A model generated the notes under the pieces. That model searched no databases and was not told the origin of the DNA. It was given only the letters and a program-made list of their open reading frames with translations. The position numbers were made by a program, and so were the translations under genes. From Shewanella atlantica (lineage in GTDB: Bacteria; Pseudomonadota; Gammaproteobacteria; Enterobacterales; Shewanellaceae), in NCBI RefSeq assembly GCF_003966265.1, contig NZ_RXNV01000002.1, positions 372,001 through 436,000 of the forward strand: a stretch of DNA of 64,000 bases, read 5' to 3'. Within the stretch, counting starts at the first letter, position 1. Each line of letters starts with the position of its first letter. Below are positions 35,539-44,875 of this stretch, piece by piece.

Positions 35539-35689
35539 GTAATCAGGATTTAAGCAAAGTGTTTTCGTTTGAGCTGAGTTGCTATCCCTTTGTTTTGAGC
35601 TAAGATATTAGCTAAACATCGATATACTTGCCTTCTTTGCAAGTTATCAATGATGACAAATTGCTAATAAGTTTATTCAAGGAACGAAT

Positions 35690-36451
35690 ATGACTAATGC
35701 TACCGGTCCATCACGTGTCACTCGCCTTTCTGTATCCGTTGCGATAAATCCCACGACCTTTCATTTCACGCTACCGCCGGGTCATAGGCCCCAGTTTGCA
35801 CCATTAAAGGAGGAGTTGCACCCAGCCTTTGGATGGTTGACCAAGAACAGAGCCCGCTCGCGAAGGCGTGATGTGTTTGAGTCTATCGACACTATTGTTA
35901 TCCATGCTACCGCAGGTTTTGCAACAGAGCATGCGGTGGACACATGGAAAGAGAGAAAGGCGAGTGCCCACTGGATCATACCCGATGAAAATGAAGCCGA
36001 GCATGGTCACTTCATCTGGGCCACTGTGGCCGAAGCGAAAGCGGCCTATCATGTTGGCAATGTCGATTATGAACCGATATTAGGTGAAGGGCCGAATGTT
36101 AACGACCGCAGCTTAGGCGTTGAACTGGTTAATACTCAGAATGTTGAATATTATCGCGACCCCTATTCCCTGTGGCAGATAGATATGTTGGCTCGCATCG
36201 TCCTCTATGCCTGGGCTAAGTACCCCAATCTTAAACACGTTATCTCCCATGCCAGCTTAGATCCTTCCCGGCGAACTGATCCCGGCGAAAATTTTCCCTG
36301 GGAGGTGTTCAAAGATAAGGTTCTTACACAGTCTGTATTGGAAGAACGACATCCTTTGGTACTCGCCGCAAGTGACAAATCTGTGCCGCCTGATACCGAT
36401 AACTTGAATCTTGCGGTAACGGACAGGGCGGGTCATTGTTGCGAGCCGTAG
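35690..36451 (+). CDS. N-acetylmuramoyl-L-alanine amidase (Amidase_2/AmpD-like)
   Basis: The product has 253 residues. The Amidase_2 zinc fold is seen in DTIVIHATAG (first His), AYHVGN, NDRSLGVELVN and ISHASLDPSRRTDPGENFPW (second His and Asp). It cleaves the amide between MurNAc and L-Ala in peptidoglycan. No signal peptide is evident; the first 50 residues are polar and of unknown role. CAAGGAACGAAT precedes the ATG. The gene stands alone before a repeat-rich stretch. AmpD-type recycling or a lytic role are both possible. Confidence 0.87.
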   Translation: MTNATGPSRVTRLSVSVAINPTTFHFTLPPGHRPQFAPLKEELHPAFGWLTKNRARSRRRDVFESIDTIVIHATAGFATEHAVDTWKERKASAHWIIPDENEAEHGHFIWATVAEAKAAYHVGNVDYEPILGEGPNVNDRSLGVELVNTQNVEYYRDPYSLWQIDMLARIVLYAWAKYPNLKHVISHASLDPSRRTDPGENFPWEVFKDKVLTQSVLEERHPLVLAASDKSVPPDTDNLNLAVTDRAGHCCEP

Positions 36452-36500
36452 ACGTACGGTTTTTTCCCCATCGAGTCGTCACTCTGCGCTGGTAAAGCCG

Positions 36501-36680
36501 GCTCCTGCCGAGGGTCACACCCTCGTGGGTGAGACTACCCCTACAAAGAATATACATCTTAGAGGATAAAGCTGGCGCTTATAGAGATGGGAACAGAGCT
36601 ATATCTAAATGTAGGACCGGCTTTAGCCGGGAATGATTCTCCTTTGCAAAAACCTTCGCGGCCAAAGCCAGCTCCTACAA
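36501..36680 (+). repeat. 180-base direct repeat, copy A
   Basis: This segment starts GCTCCTGCCGAGGGTCACAC and ends in a complete REP-type hairpin (36610-36679). It is nearly identical (roughly seven differences by eye) to 37725-37904 in the same orientation. It also contains the hairpin GAGGGTCACACCCTC. Confidence 0.85.
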
Positions 36681-36795
36681 CACATCATTCTTTATAAATA
36701 GTTAAATCCTGTTTCTGGCATTTGCTCCTTTATGAAGAGGTACCCATAGGGCCTGTGATAATCCTGATATCACTCAGGCACTTCCACGTCCGTGT

Positions 36796-36866
36796 GGGTC
36801 AGATGGTAAATGTAAGAAAGCGTCTGGAACGTTTCTTACCATGGCGGTTAAACGACGCACCTTTGC
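36796..36866. repeat. type-2 hairpin repeat, copy 3
   Basis: TGTAAGAAAGCGTCTGGAAC and its continuation GTTTCTTACCATGGCGGTTAAACGACGC match the copies near 31130 and 33771. Confidence 0.6.
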
Positions 36867-36918
36867 TGGTATGAATGGACTATCTTTAATACAAAGTGAT
36901 TTATCTGTTGGAGTTTCC

Positions 36919-37674
36919 ATGAAAGTGCTCAATAAGCTTTATATCCTGATGTTTACTGTGTTCTTTATTACGGCATCCTTGTTGTCGATTCAGGTTTATG
37001 CCGGTGACGAGTGGTGGAAAAGCATTACCAAACAGTTAGAGACGAAAGACGAAACAAGAGCTGGGGAGCTCAGTATCGGCGAAATGGGGGATGCATTTAA
37101 ACAAGCACTGCAAATTGATTCAGAAAACGTTGTCAATCAATTAGGCGGTGTTGATGGCTTTAATGGTGATGCATCTATCCACATTCCGTTACCCGACGAG
37201 ATGGACATGGTCAGAGGGATGTTAGATAAAGTAGGCATGTCTGCGATGGTAGACGATCTGGAACTCAAGCTTAATCGCGCAGCCGAAGCGGCTACACCCA
37301 AGGCGAAAGCTCTTTTCGTACAATCTATCTCTGAAATGACCTTTGATGATGTAAAGACTATCTATGAAGGCCCTCAGGATTCCGCGACTCAATACTTTAA
37401 AAACAAGATGTCACAATCTTTAGCGACAGAGATGGAACCGATAGTTAAAGAAACGTTAGCCAGTGTAGGAGCTGTACAGGCATACGACTCTGTTATGGGT
37501 AAATATCAAAGTATGCCATTCGTACCAGATGTGAAAGCTGATTTGACCTCACATGTAGTAGAGAAAGGAATGGAGGGGATTTTCTATTACATTGCAAAAG
37601 AGGAGGCTGCAATCAGACAAGATCCTATGAAACAGACCACAGAGTTATTGCAGAAAGTATTTGGCGTAAACTGA
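36919..37674 (+). CDS. exported DUF4197 protein
   Basis: The product has 251 residues from the ATG at 36919. It has a signal peptide ending near VYAGD, then the DUF4197 pattern: GEMGDAFKQALQIDSENVVNQ, DASIHIPLPDEMDMVRGML, LELKLNRAAEAATPKAKALF, and a segment with QYFKNKMSQSLATEMEPIVK. The family is widespread in Gram-negative bacteria and functionally unknown, probably periplasmic. An upstream in-frame ATG at 36841 lies in a dispersed repeat and would hide the signal peptide. The gene with its leader is bracketed by the 180-base direct repeat. Confidence 0.85.
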   Translation: MKVLNKLYILMFTVFFITASLLSIQVYAGDEWWKSITKQLETKDETRAGELSIGEMGDAFKQALQIDSENVVNQLGGVDGFNGDASIHIPLPDEMDMVRGMLDKVGMSAMVDDLELKLNRAAEAATPKAKALFVQSISEMTFDDVKTIYEGPQDSATQYFKNKMSQSLATEMEPIVKETLASVGAVQAYDSVMGKYQSMPFVPDVKADLTSHVVEKGMEGIFYYIAKEEAAIRQDPMKQTTELLQKVFGVN

Positions 37675-38096
37675 TTTAGATGGATTGGTTTATCAATCAC
37701 AAATATCAATCGCGGCTGAAGCCTGCTCCTGCCGAGGGTCACACCCTCGTGGGTGAGACTACCCCTACAAAGAATATACATCTTAGAGGATAAAGCTGGC
37801 GCTTACAGAGGTAGGAACAGAGCGGTATCTAAATGTAGGACCGGCTTTAGCCGGGAATGACTCTCCTTTGCAAAAAACTTCGCGGCTAAAGCCAGCTCCT
37901 ACAATTCGTCACTGCCTTACCGCTTGTTTATTGCTCTGTCAGTTTTTCTTTTTATGACTCTCCATGACTCAGCTATAGCTATCTTGTAAACTTAATTCTT
38001 ATCTCTTTCATATAACTTTCATATATTTCTGAGCCTCATGTCATACCTTTTTTCTCTTTTAGGGCTGATTTTTAGGCACAGCTTTTAGGACTCACC
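37675..38096. other. intergenic with second copy of the direct repeat
   Basis: No gene is seen apart from the repeat at 37725-37904. The last 190 bases are AT-rich and likely hold the helicase promoter. Confidence 0.5.
37725..37904 (+). repeat. 180-base direct repeat, copy B
   Basis: This is the partner of 36501-36680, offset by 1224 bases, ending in a REP-type hairpin (37834-37903). Confidence 0.85.
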
Positions 38097-41000
38097 TTGT
38101 CTCGACTCATTCCTGCTGACACCGATTCTTTCGCATCTTGCTCAAGTTCATCTGCTCCGGCTATGAATAAACCATCGTCAGGTATCACTGCAGATATACA
38201 GGCGGCAGGCGAGTCTGCTCCCGCTCTAACGGGAGTAGGGCCTTCCAATGTAGATCAAGCTGAAAAGCTTATAACTTACAGTTGGTTCGGTAGAGTTTTT
38301 AAGAAGAGTCAACTTGCTGTCAGATACAATGCCGATGGGCTTACTCTCACATCTCTATATACAAATCGCCTGTTTGCAAATCAACTTTTATCGACTGGGG
38401 CAGGTAGCTTTGACCAACATACCGATAAGAATACTGTTGACTACCCTATTAAAAATGGCGCGGGCCATGATAAGGACACTGAGATTCATTTTAACTGGCA
38501 GCAGCTAGATAAGCCGGCGGTGTTTAATTGGAGTTTCTTCGGCTATCTGATGAGCTTCACGGTCGGGGAGAAAATCTACACTACTCCTTTTCTCTCTTAC
38601 GACTCCAAGTCAAAATTTAGTAATGATATGGATGTGTACTGGGCTGTAGCCAACCGACAAGGGCTATGTGAGCTAGTAGCCAGAATTGAAAAGGCCATGA
38701 CTCATGAGTATTTGCGTCGTTCACGTATTAAAATGATCACCGCACGGATAGCCCGCGAATATGCGCGCTGGTTTCCCTGGTCACAGAACCCATCTCTTGA
38801 GCTTCCCCAAGAGATCCAAGCTGCTTTATCTAAGTTAAAGCAGTTCAAAGCCTGGACAGAACAAGATATTGAGCAGATCCGTGAGCAATATGTACAGCTG
38901 CAGCTCATCATGCACAAGGCGTTTTTCGATAATGTGGAGTCGAATCCACTGACAGAGAAACAACGACGGGCTTGCGTTATCGATGATAATAACAATCTCT
39001 TATTGGCTGGTGCCGGGACGGGAAAGACCAGTGTAATGGTGGGCCGGGCTGGTTATTTGATTCAAAGCGGTCAGGCCAATGCGAGTGAGGTATTACTGCT
39101 TGCTTATGGCAAGGTCGCCGCTAAAGAGATGGAAGAACGTATTAAGCTCAAACTGGGTTCGCCTTTAACTCCCGGTGAAACAAGCCAACCGGAAAATGGT
39201 GTCGCTGTTAACGATATAAGGGTGAGCACCTTTCATAGCTTAGGCATGCGAATTATCACCGAGGTCGAGGGGGCTACGCCGAAGTTGTCGGCCTGGGTTA
39301 ATGATGACAAAGGTAAAGATAAATGGCTTAACGACACGCTGGGATCTTTGCTTAATGACACGCGTTATCGTAAGACTTTGTTGGCATTCTTAGGTGAGCA
39401 TTTTCATTCAGAGATGAGCCCATTCAATTTTGAGAATGAACAGGATTATTTAGCTTATTTAAGCGCTAATGATATTCGAAGCTTCATGGGCGATAAGGTT
39501 AATAGTTTTGCAGAAATGCAGATAGCTAATTGGCTGTTTAAGCAGGGTATAGAGTACCAACATCAAGCGAGCTATCAGCATAAGAGCTGTGATAAAACTA
39601 GTGATAAGAGGGTGCGTCAATACAAGAGTAACTTCTATCTTCCTCATGATGATCTGTATATTGATTACTTTACTATCGATGAAACCGGGCTAGCGCCTGT
39701 GTTTATCGATAATGATTCATATCAGGATTCAATAGAGTGGAAACGCGAGCTTCATAGTCAAAATAAGACTCACTATGTAGACCTGTATCATCACCAGCAC
39801 AATCAGGGTCAGTTGCTTAAGGTGCTTTCAAAAAGACTGAGTAAATACCGTGTTAAACGTGCGCCTATCGATGATGAAACACTGTTAGACCAGTTACAAA
39901 AACAGGGTTATATCACCAAGCTGGCAAAGTTATTCGGTCAGGTACTGACACTCTATCGGGGGGCATGTCTAGATGATAAGTCACTTGCCGAGCTCCTGTC
40001 TTCATCGGTATTTCAAAAACAAACAGAAGCTGCATTTAAGTTAATAAAACCCATTTTAAAATCATATCGGGCTCATTTAAATGCAAATGGTGAAATAGAT
40101 TTTGAAGACATGATAGCAAAGGCGATTGAGTATATTGAAAAAGGGGAGTTTATCTCTCCCTGGCGCTTTATCATGGTGGATGAGTTTCAGGATATCTCCG
40201 AACCGCGAGCTCGACTGGTTAGGGCATTGCGAGACTCGACTCATTGTATTTCAAAAGAAAAACATGCAAAAGAGGCAGAACCGACCGCTGGAACTGAGGC
40301 CAAAACCCAGCCAAAAAACCTCGTAAAATCAGGGCGTTCAGCCTCACTGTTTTGTGTTGGTGATGACTGGCAGGCGATTTATCGTTTCAGTGGCGCAGAT
40401 GTGAAATTGACTACACAATTTGAACATTACTTTGGCCCCGTCACTAAGAGCCACCTGGATCTGACATTTCGTTTTAATTCACGTATCGGCGATGTTGCGA
40501 CCCGTTTTATCACACAAAACCCAATGCAACTGAAGAAGACCATCAACTCGGTCAAAAAAGGCATCAGATCGGCTGTGACGGTTGTTAAACCCAGGGCTAC
40601 AAACAAACAGGCTGGTGAAAAGGATCAGCAAGACGCAATAAATCAAAACCAGTTTACGAATAGTACGCTCACTGAAACCCTAAATGCGATTAACCAGTTA
40701 GTGAGTAAGGAAAAAGGCAAACCAGAAGCAAAACAAAAAACTAAGCAAAAAGCTAAACAAAGGGTCTATCTGCTTGCCAGGTATTGGTTTGTGTTGCCGA
40801 ATCAACAGGAGTTAGCGTTACTCAACCAAGCCTATCCGGGGATTAACATTGAGTGCCAGTCATTTCATGCTTCGAAGGGAAAGGAGGCTGACTATGTGAT
40901 TATTATGGGGCTGACTACCGGCGTTCATGGTTTTCCATCGCTTAAGACAACGTCCCCCGTAGTTGATGCTTTACTTCCAGAGGCTGAGGATTTTCATTTT

Positions 41001-41129
41001 GCCGAAGAGCGCCGCCTTTTTTATGTGGCATTGACCCGAGCTAAGCATAAGGTGTACCTGTTGGCCGATAATAAAGATGTAAGCCCGTTTGTAGGTGAGA
41101 TCTCACAGCTATGTAGGAGCCAGGTTTAG
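38097..41129 (+). CDS. UvrD/HelD-like superfamily 1 DNA helicase
   Basis: The product has 1010 residues, longer than E. coli HelD (684). The N-terminal 280 residues include a HelD-like beta-rich region (SWFGRVFKKSQLAVRY) and a helical arm. The SF1 motor has Walker A LAGAGTGKTS near residue 304, VSTFHSLGMRII, the Walker B IMVDEFQDIS, FCVGDDWQAIYRFSGAD and the late motifs ASKGKEADYVIIMGL and EERRLFYVALTRAKH. Two Lys/Glu/Gln-rich insertions (near 725-745 and 870-890) account for part of the extra length. The frame starts with TTG after AGGACTCACC; an ATG at 38163 is an alternative. It is likely a DNA repair or replication helicase. It stands alone between repeat clusters. Confidence 0.88.
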   Translation: MSRLIPADTDSFASCSSSSAPAMNKPSSGITADIQAAGESAPALTGVGPSNVDQAEKLITYSWFGRVFKKSQLAVRYNADGLTLTSLYTNRLFANQLLSTGAGSFDQHTDKNTVDYPIKNGAGHDKDTEIHFNWQQLDKPAVFNWSFFGYLMSFTVGEKIYTTPFLSYDSKSKFSNDMDVYWAVANRQGLCELVARIEKAMTHEYLRRSRIKMITARIAREYARWFPWSQNPSLELPQEIQAALSKLKQFKAWTEQDIEQIREQYVQLQLIMHKAFFDNVESNPLTEKQRRACVIDDNNNLLLAGAGTGKTSVMVGRAGYLIQSGQANASEVLLLAYGKVAAKEMEERIKLKLGSPLTPGETSQPENGVAVNDIRVSTFHSLGMRIITEVEGATPKLSAWVNDDKGKDKWLNDTLGSLLNDTRYRKTLLAFLGEHFHSEMSPFNFENEQDYLAYLSANDIRSFMGDKVNSFAEMQIANWLFKQGIEYQHQASYQHKSCDKTSDKRVRQYKSNFYLPHDDLYIDYFTIDETGLAPVFIDNDSYQDSIEWKRELHSQNKTHYVDLYHHQHNQGQLLKVLSKRLSKYRVKRAPIDDETLLDQLQKQGYITKLAKLFGQVLTLYRGACLDDKSLAELLSSSVFQKQTEAAFKLIKPILKSYRAHLNANGEIDFEDMIAKAIEYIEKGEFISPWRFIMVDEFQDISEPRARLVRALRDSTHCISKEKHAKEAEPTAGTEAKTQPKNLVKSGRSASLFCVGDDWQAIYRFSGADVKLTTQFEHYFGPVTKSHLDLTFRFNSRIGDVATRFITQNPMQLKKTINSVKKGIRSAVTVVKPRATNKQAGEKDQQDAINQNQFTNSTLTETLNAINQLVSKEKGKPEAKQKTKQKAKQRVYLLARYWFVLPNQQELALLNQAYPGINIECQSFHASKGKEADYVIIMGLTTGVHGFPSLKTTSPVVDALLPEAEDFHFAEERRLFYVALTRAKHKVYLLADNKDVSPFVGEISQLCRSQV

Positions 41130-41137
41130 AGATTAAA

Positions 41138-41200
41138 TGTAGGAGCATGCTTTAGCCGCGAAGAATCTAACATTGTAGGAGTCGGCATTTGCCACGAATG
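41138..41200. repeat. diverged REP-type element
   Basis: TGTAGGAGCATGCTTTAGCCGCGAA is followed by TGTAGGAGTCGGCATTTGCC in the same orientation. These are left arms of the dispersed family without a clean right arm. Confidence 0.5.
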
Positions 41201-41278
41201 CTATACACTTATCGAAGCCCTTCGGTTTATGACATAGGTGTGAATAATTTCTGTGTGTGATTTTGATAATAAATGTAC

Positions 41279-42610
41279 TCAATCAGATACACGATTCCTG
41301 CCGCCGACTTTGGCCTTGTATAGTGCCTCATCTGCGCGATTCATTATGCTTTTTACATCGTCTTCAGGTTCAAACTCTACGACACCAATACTTATCGTAA
41401 ATGGAATTTGTTCCTCGTTTGGTCCGATAAACTCCTGTTCAGAAATATGATGGCATAATCGATTGGCTGTCAGTTTTGCCGCATATAGCTCGGTTCCAGG
41501 GAGGATGACCGTAAATTCCTCACCGCCGAACCGTGCAATTTTATCTCCCTCCCGCAGTAGTCCGGTGGCTGCATCGGCAAAGCATTTTAGAATTTGATCG
41601 CCAACCATATGGCCATAGGTATCATTGATCTGTTTGAAATGGTCTAAATCGATCATCAACAGGGAAAATCGAAAGCCATACCGCTTAAAGCGATTCGACA
41701 TGCTTATTAGCTTATGGTCGAGATAGTTACGGTTTCTCAGTCCTGTAAGATAGTCTGTATTAAGCTTGAATTTCAGTTCATCAAGCAACTGTGTTCGCTG
41801 AGATACATCCCTTATGATTGCGGTAAATTCGGTATCTCCTTCAACGACTATCTTAGATATGCTGATTTCTGCGGCAAACTCCGCACCACTTTTCTTGAGG
41901 CCGTATATCTGAATCCTTTCTCCCATGTCACGGGAAGAGACCTGTTCATTGTTAAACTCTTCTACATACTGTGAATGATTATCTCTGTGGCGAATCGGCA
42001 TCAGGCTAGTGATTGGCTTACCGATAATCTCTTCGGCGCGATAGCCAAAGATTATTTCTGCCGCCCGATTAAAATAATTAATTGTCTGATATCTGTCCAT
42101 GGTAATGATTGCATCAAAGGCTCCCTTAACCACTGAGCTGTATCTGGCTCCTGTCTTGTTTATTTCGGACTCGATGGCAATTTTGTCATCCATATTTATC
42201 CCCGTTATCATCACCCGCTTTTGATGACCCTGGGGTTGAGCCATAGGTTTCAAGAACAAACGCCACCATTTCGACTTTTGGCCTCTCTCGAATGCCTGCT
42301 CCAACTCTATCGGTTCGTCTGTATTAAATACCTCGGGAAGAAACCTCATCAGAGTATTAGCGACCGAGGTAACCAGGATGGTGTTAAGCGAGCAATAAGG
42401 TGTTAGGGGGGGAGTCTCACCGAGCATTTCTTTAAAACGTTCATTACACGCAAGAATGATAAACTCATCGTCATGTTGTTCAACCACGGCGACACTGGCA
42501 TGGATGGCTTCGACCATTTGTTGCAATTTTTGTGGCGTTTTCAACATGAGTTTCGCTTCAACCTCCAAGATCAACCATTTAAGTCTAGTTGCAAGTTGCA
42601 GTTTTTTCAT
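41279..42610 (-). CDS. PAS-GGDEF diguanylate cyclase
   Basis: The product has 443 residues and no membrane helix, so it is cytoplasmic. One PAS-like region lies at about 30-120 and a clear PAS domain at about 150-270 (GAFDAIITMDRYQTINYFNRAAEIIFGY). The GGDEF domain has MIDLDHFKQINDTYGH and the active-site loop RFGGEEF. An RxxD product-inhibition site (REGD) sits five residues before it. It should make cyclic di-GMP from GTP with feedback control. The PAS ligand is unknown. The gene is convergent with the helicase gene. Confidence 0.92.
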   Translation of the reverse strand: MKKLQLATRLKWLILEVEAKLMLKTPQKLQQMVEAIHASVAVVEQHDDEFIILACNERFKEMLGETPPLTPYCSLNTILVTSVANTLMRFLPEVFNTDEPIELEQAFERGQKSKWWRLFLKPMAQPQGHQKRVMITGINMDDKIAIESEINKTGARYSSVVKGAFDAIITMDRYQTINYFNRAAEIIFGYRAEEIIGKPITSLMPIRHRDNHSQYVEEFNNEQVSSRDMGERIQIYGLKKSGAEFAAEISISKIVVEGDTEFTAIIRDVSQRTQLLDELKFKLNTDYLTGLRNRNYLDHKLISMSNRFKRYGFRFSLLMIDLDHFKQINDTYGHMVGDQILKCFADAATGLLREGDKIARFGGEEFTVILPGTELYAAKLTANRLCHHISEQEFIGPNEEQIPFTISIGVVEFEPEDDVKSIMNRADEALYKAKVGGRNRVSD

Positions 42611-42901
42611 AATCTAAGGATTCCCCTATGACATTTTTGGATGTCTCTTTTATAGCCAACTTAGCTGGTTAAAACACAATCAGAGCAAGTTTTAATGCGT
42701 AAATATGCATACCTTTGCATAGCGGTTAGAAAATTCTCGGGAATACATTTTTGCTTTTGCATAGGCACTGAATAAATGGTGCATGAGATGATAAAGCAGA
42801 TTGTTATGCTTATTCAGGTGGAAACATGAAATCGATAACTACTGGTGGCCAGTGAGCTCGTCTTAAAAATCGAATGACAAGATAATCTATCGAGGTTTTT
42901 G

Positions 42902-42960
42902 TAGGAGCTGGCTTTAGCCACTAATGACATTATGTAAGAGCCGGCTTTAGCCGCGAATCG
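42902..42960. repeat. tandem REP left arms
   Basis: TGTAGGAGCTGGCTTTAGCC and TGTAAGAGCCGGCTTTAGCC stand in the same orientation about 32 bases apart. Confidence 0.6.
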
Positions 42961-43163
42961 AAATAACCTTTGTCATTCCGGCATGCCTTTGGCCAGAATC
43001 TAGATTTAGGATAAAACATGCTGAACTGGTACCCCATTCGTTGACGAGATCGACACGGATATTAAAGCTTGTTTAACCTATTAAATCGATTCTTTGTGCT
43101 TACTTTTTTAAGCGCTATTTGAGTGATTATTTTTTGTGAGATAGTCATACTAAGTGCATGTCT

Positions 43164-43196
43164 TTTACTATGCTTAGATGTGTTAATTGGTTTCAA
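43164..43196 (+). repeat. 33-base direct repeat, left copy
   Basis: TTTACTATGCTTAGATGTGT and its continuation TAATTGGTTTCAA match 44829-44861 at 31 of 33 positions. The two copies bracket the patatin gene. Confidence 0.75.
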
Positions 43197-43397
43197 GTTG
43201 ATTTAATTGGAGTTGATTAGTTCAAACCACACCGTATGCTGACCAACTGTTTAAAATAATATATTTGTGTACACCCTAGATATATAGCAGCAAGTAGAGT
43301 ACATCGGCCTTAGGTAAGTTATTGATTAATAGTGCATTGCCTTTCTGCGAGAATGGTGATGACATAGGTTGTTCTCGATTAATAAAAGGATTAGGTT

Positions 43398-44645
43398 ATG
43401 CAACTGAATCAGCAGTACTTGTGTCTCTTGTTGTCTCTGCTTTTCATTTCCGGCTGCTCAACAGTACCAGACCACACCCCAGTTCCTGAACACCTTGTAA
43501 ATAAAGTTGAACCTATGGGGATACCCGAAATTAGAGCTTGGGGCGATGTTAATGACTATGTCATTGGCACTTATGGTGAGACCGTGCTTGCAAGACAGGA
43601 CGCTGCAGGGCTCTTGTTGAATGAGGATGGTAGTTTTAAAGAAGCCAATATGTTGACTCTATCTGGTGGCGGAGAAAATGGTGCCTTTGGTGCAGGAATT
43701 CTCAAGGCTTGGAGTGATTCAGGATCACGACCTGAATTTTTAGCCGTGACAGGTATCAGCACTGGCGCGATCATCTCTGTTTTTGCTTTTTTAGGAACAG
43801 ACTATGATGACCAATTAACCAGCTTTTATATTTCAACCGATGCTAAAGATTTATATGTTCAAAAAGGCTTTCTCTCTGCGATCACAAGCCTATCTTTATT
43901 CGATACAAGCCAATTTGAATCCGAGGTACGTGACACCATTAGTCCAGAGTTACTCTCACGAACTGCTGAGGCATATGAACAGGGACGCATTCTACTAATA
44001 GGTACAACTAATCTCGATGTTCAGCGCATGGCTATTTGGGATATGGGATATATTGCGTCACTGGGAACCCCTGAAGCAGAAAAGCTGTTTGAAGATATTG
44101 TGTTAGCTTCTGCGTCTATTCCTGGTATGTTTCCTGCTGTGCCTGTGAATGTCGAGTATGAAGGGGAGCAATATCAAGAAATTCATGTTGACGGTGGTGT
44201 AGTGCGACAAGTGTTTTTACTTCCTGATGAAATAGCCATAACTCCAGAGCTGTTGACTTATCCTGACAGAGAACGCCACTTATTCGTCATACGTAATGGT
44301 GAATTTAAGGCTACCTACAAACAGACGGAACTAAAGCTACTAAGCATCACAGGCAGATCCATATCCACATTACTCAAATATCAAGGACGTGGTGATGTAA
44401 TGCGCTTGTACAACAAGGCTCACGAAGCAAATATGAATTTCAATATGGCCTACATTGATGATGATTTTGTGACTCATTTGAAAAAGAATATATGCAAGCT
44501 CTGTTCGATTACGGTTACACAAAGTTTCAATCAGGAAACCTGTGGAAAGCTAAACCGCCAGGTATCGACTCTAAAGAACTTAAGTTCCTTAAAATATCAG
44601 AAAAACCTTAATAAAGGGGCTTACCAGTTATTACTGGTTCCATAA
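43398..44645 (+). CDS. patatin-like phospholipase lipoprotein with 3' frameshift
   Basis: The frame as given encodes 415 residues. The N-terminus is a lipoprotein signal with SGCS (Cys20). The patatin domain has the oxyanion loop SGGGENGAFGAG, the nucleophile elbow GISTG and the Asp of VDGGVV, so the Ser-Asp dyad is complete. Near 44476 the natural continuation FEKEYMQALFDYGYTKFQSG is found in another frame, running to a TAA at 44609-44611. The downstream part of the given frame looks like random sequence. A single missing T in a T-run explains it. The intact protein would be about 404 residues. It may be a true mutation or a sequencing error; the catalytic part is unaffected. Confidence 0.82.
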   Translation: MQLNQQYLCLLLSLLFISGCSTVPDHTPVPEHLVNKVEPMGIPEIRAWGDVNDYVIGTYGETVLARQDAAGLLLNEDGSFKEANMLTLSGGGENGAFGAGILKAWSDSGSRPEFLAVTGISTGAIISVFAFLGTDYDDQLTSFYISTDAKDLYVQKGFLSAITSLSLFDTSQFESEVRDTISPELLSRTAEAYEQGRILLIGTTNLDVQRMAIWDMGYIASLGTPEAEKLFEDIVLASASIPGMFPAVPVNVEYEGEQYQEIHVDGGVVRQVFLLPDEIAITPELLTYPDRERHLFVIRNGEFKATYKQTELKLLSITGRSISTLLKYQGRGDVMRLYNKAHEANMNFNMAYIDDDFVTHLKKNICKLCSITVTQSFNQETCGKLNRQVSTLKNLSSLKYQKNLNKGAYQLLLVP

Positions 44646-44828
44646 ATTTTAAATTCGATATTTCAATGTTCAAGTTTCCTGTTCGCGTCACCGATGGGCT
44701 TCTCTGTAGTGGCTCGGCACACTAAGCCAATGACTCTAAATAGAAAAATATCACTACGTAAATTCTTACAATTTTAGACTTCAAGTCAGGTGAAATTGAT
44801 ACGCATTTAAGATCCATAAAAGGACCTG

Positions 44829-44861
44829 TTTACTATGCTTAGATGTGTTAATTGCTTTCAG
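44829..44861 (+). repeat. 33-base direct repeat, right copy
   Basis: This partner of 43164-43196 lies directly in front of the ribosome-binding site of the haemoglobin gene. Confidence 0.75.
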
Positions 44862-44875
44862 GTAGGAGTTTTACA

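Larger units (their letters stand above)
36452..36918. other. repeat-rich upstream region of the DUF4197 gene
   Basis: No gene is seen. It holds copy A of the 180-base direct repeat and a type-2 hairpin repeat. An in-frame ATG at 36841 lies inside that repeat and is unlikely to be a true start. Confidence 0.55.
42611..43397. other. long intergenic region with REP arms
   Basis: No gene is seen in 787 bases. It contains two REP left arms in tandem (42902-42960), a CATTCCGGCATGCCTTTGGCC fragment near 42974, and the first copy of a 33-base direct repeat at 43164-43196. Confidence 0.5.

Noticed and set aside
36841..36918. Upstream ATG of the DUF4197 frame as the true start
   Set aside because: It lies inside a dispersed repeat and would add residues before an evident signal peptide.
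43398..44645. Programmed frameshift in the patatin gene
   Set aside because: The T/A run at the shift has no typical slippery heptamer with a following stem, so a simple mutation or sequence error is more likely.
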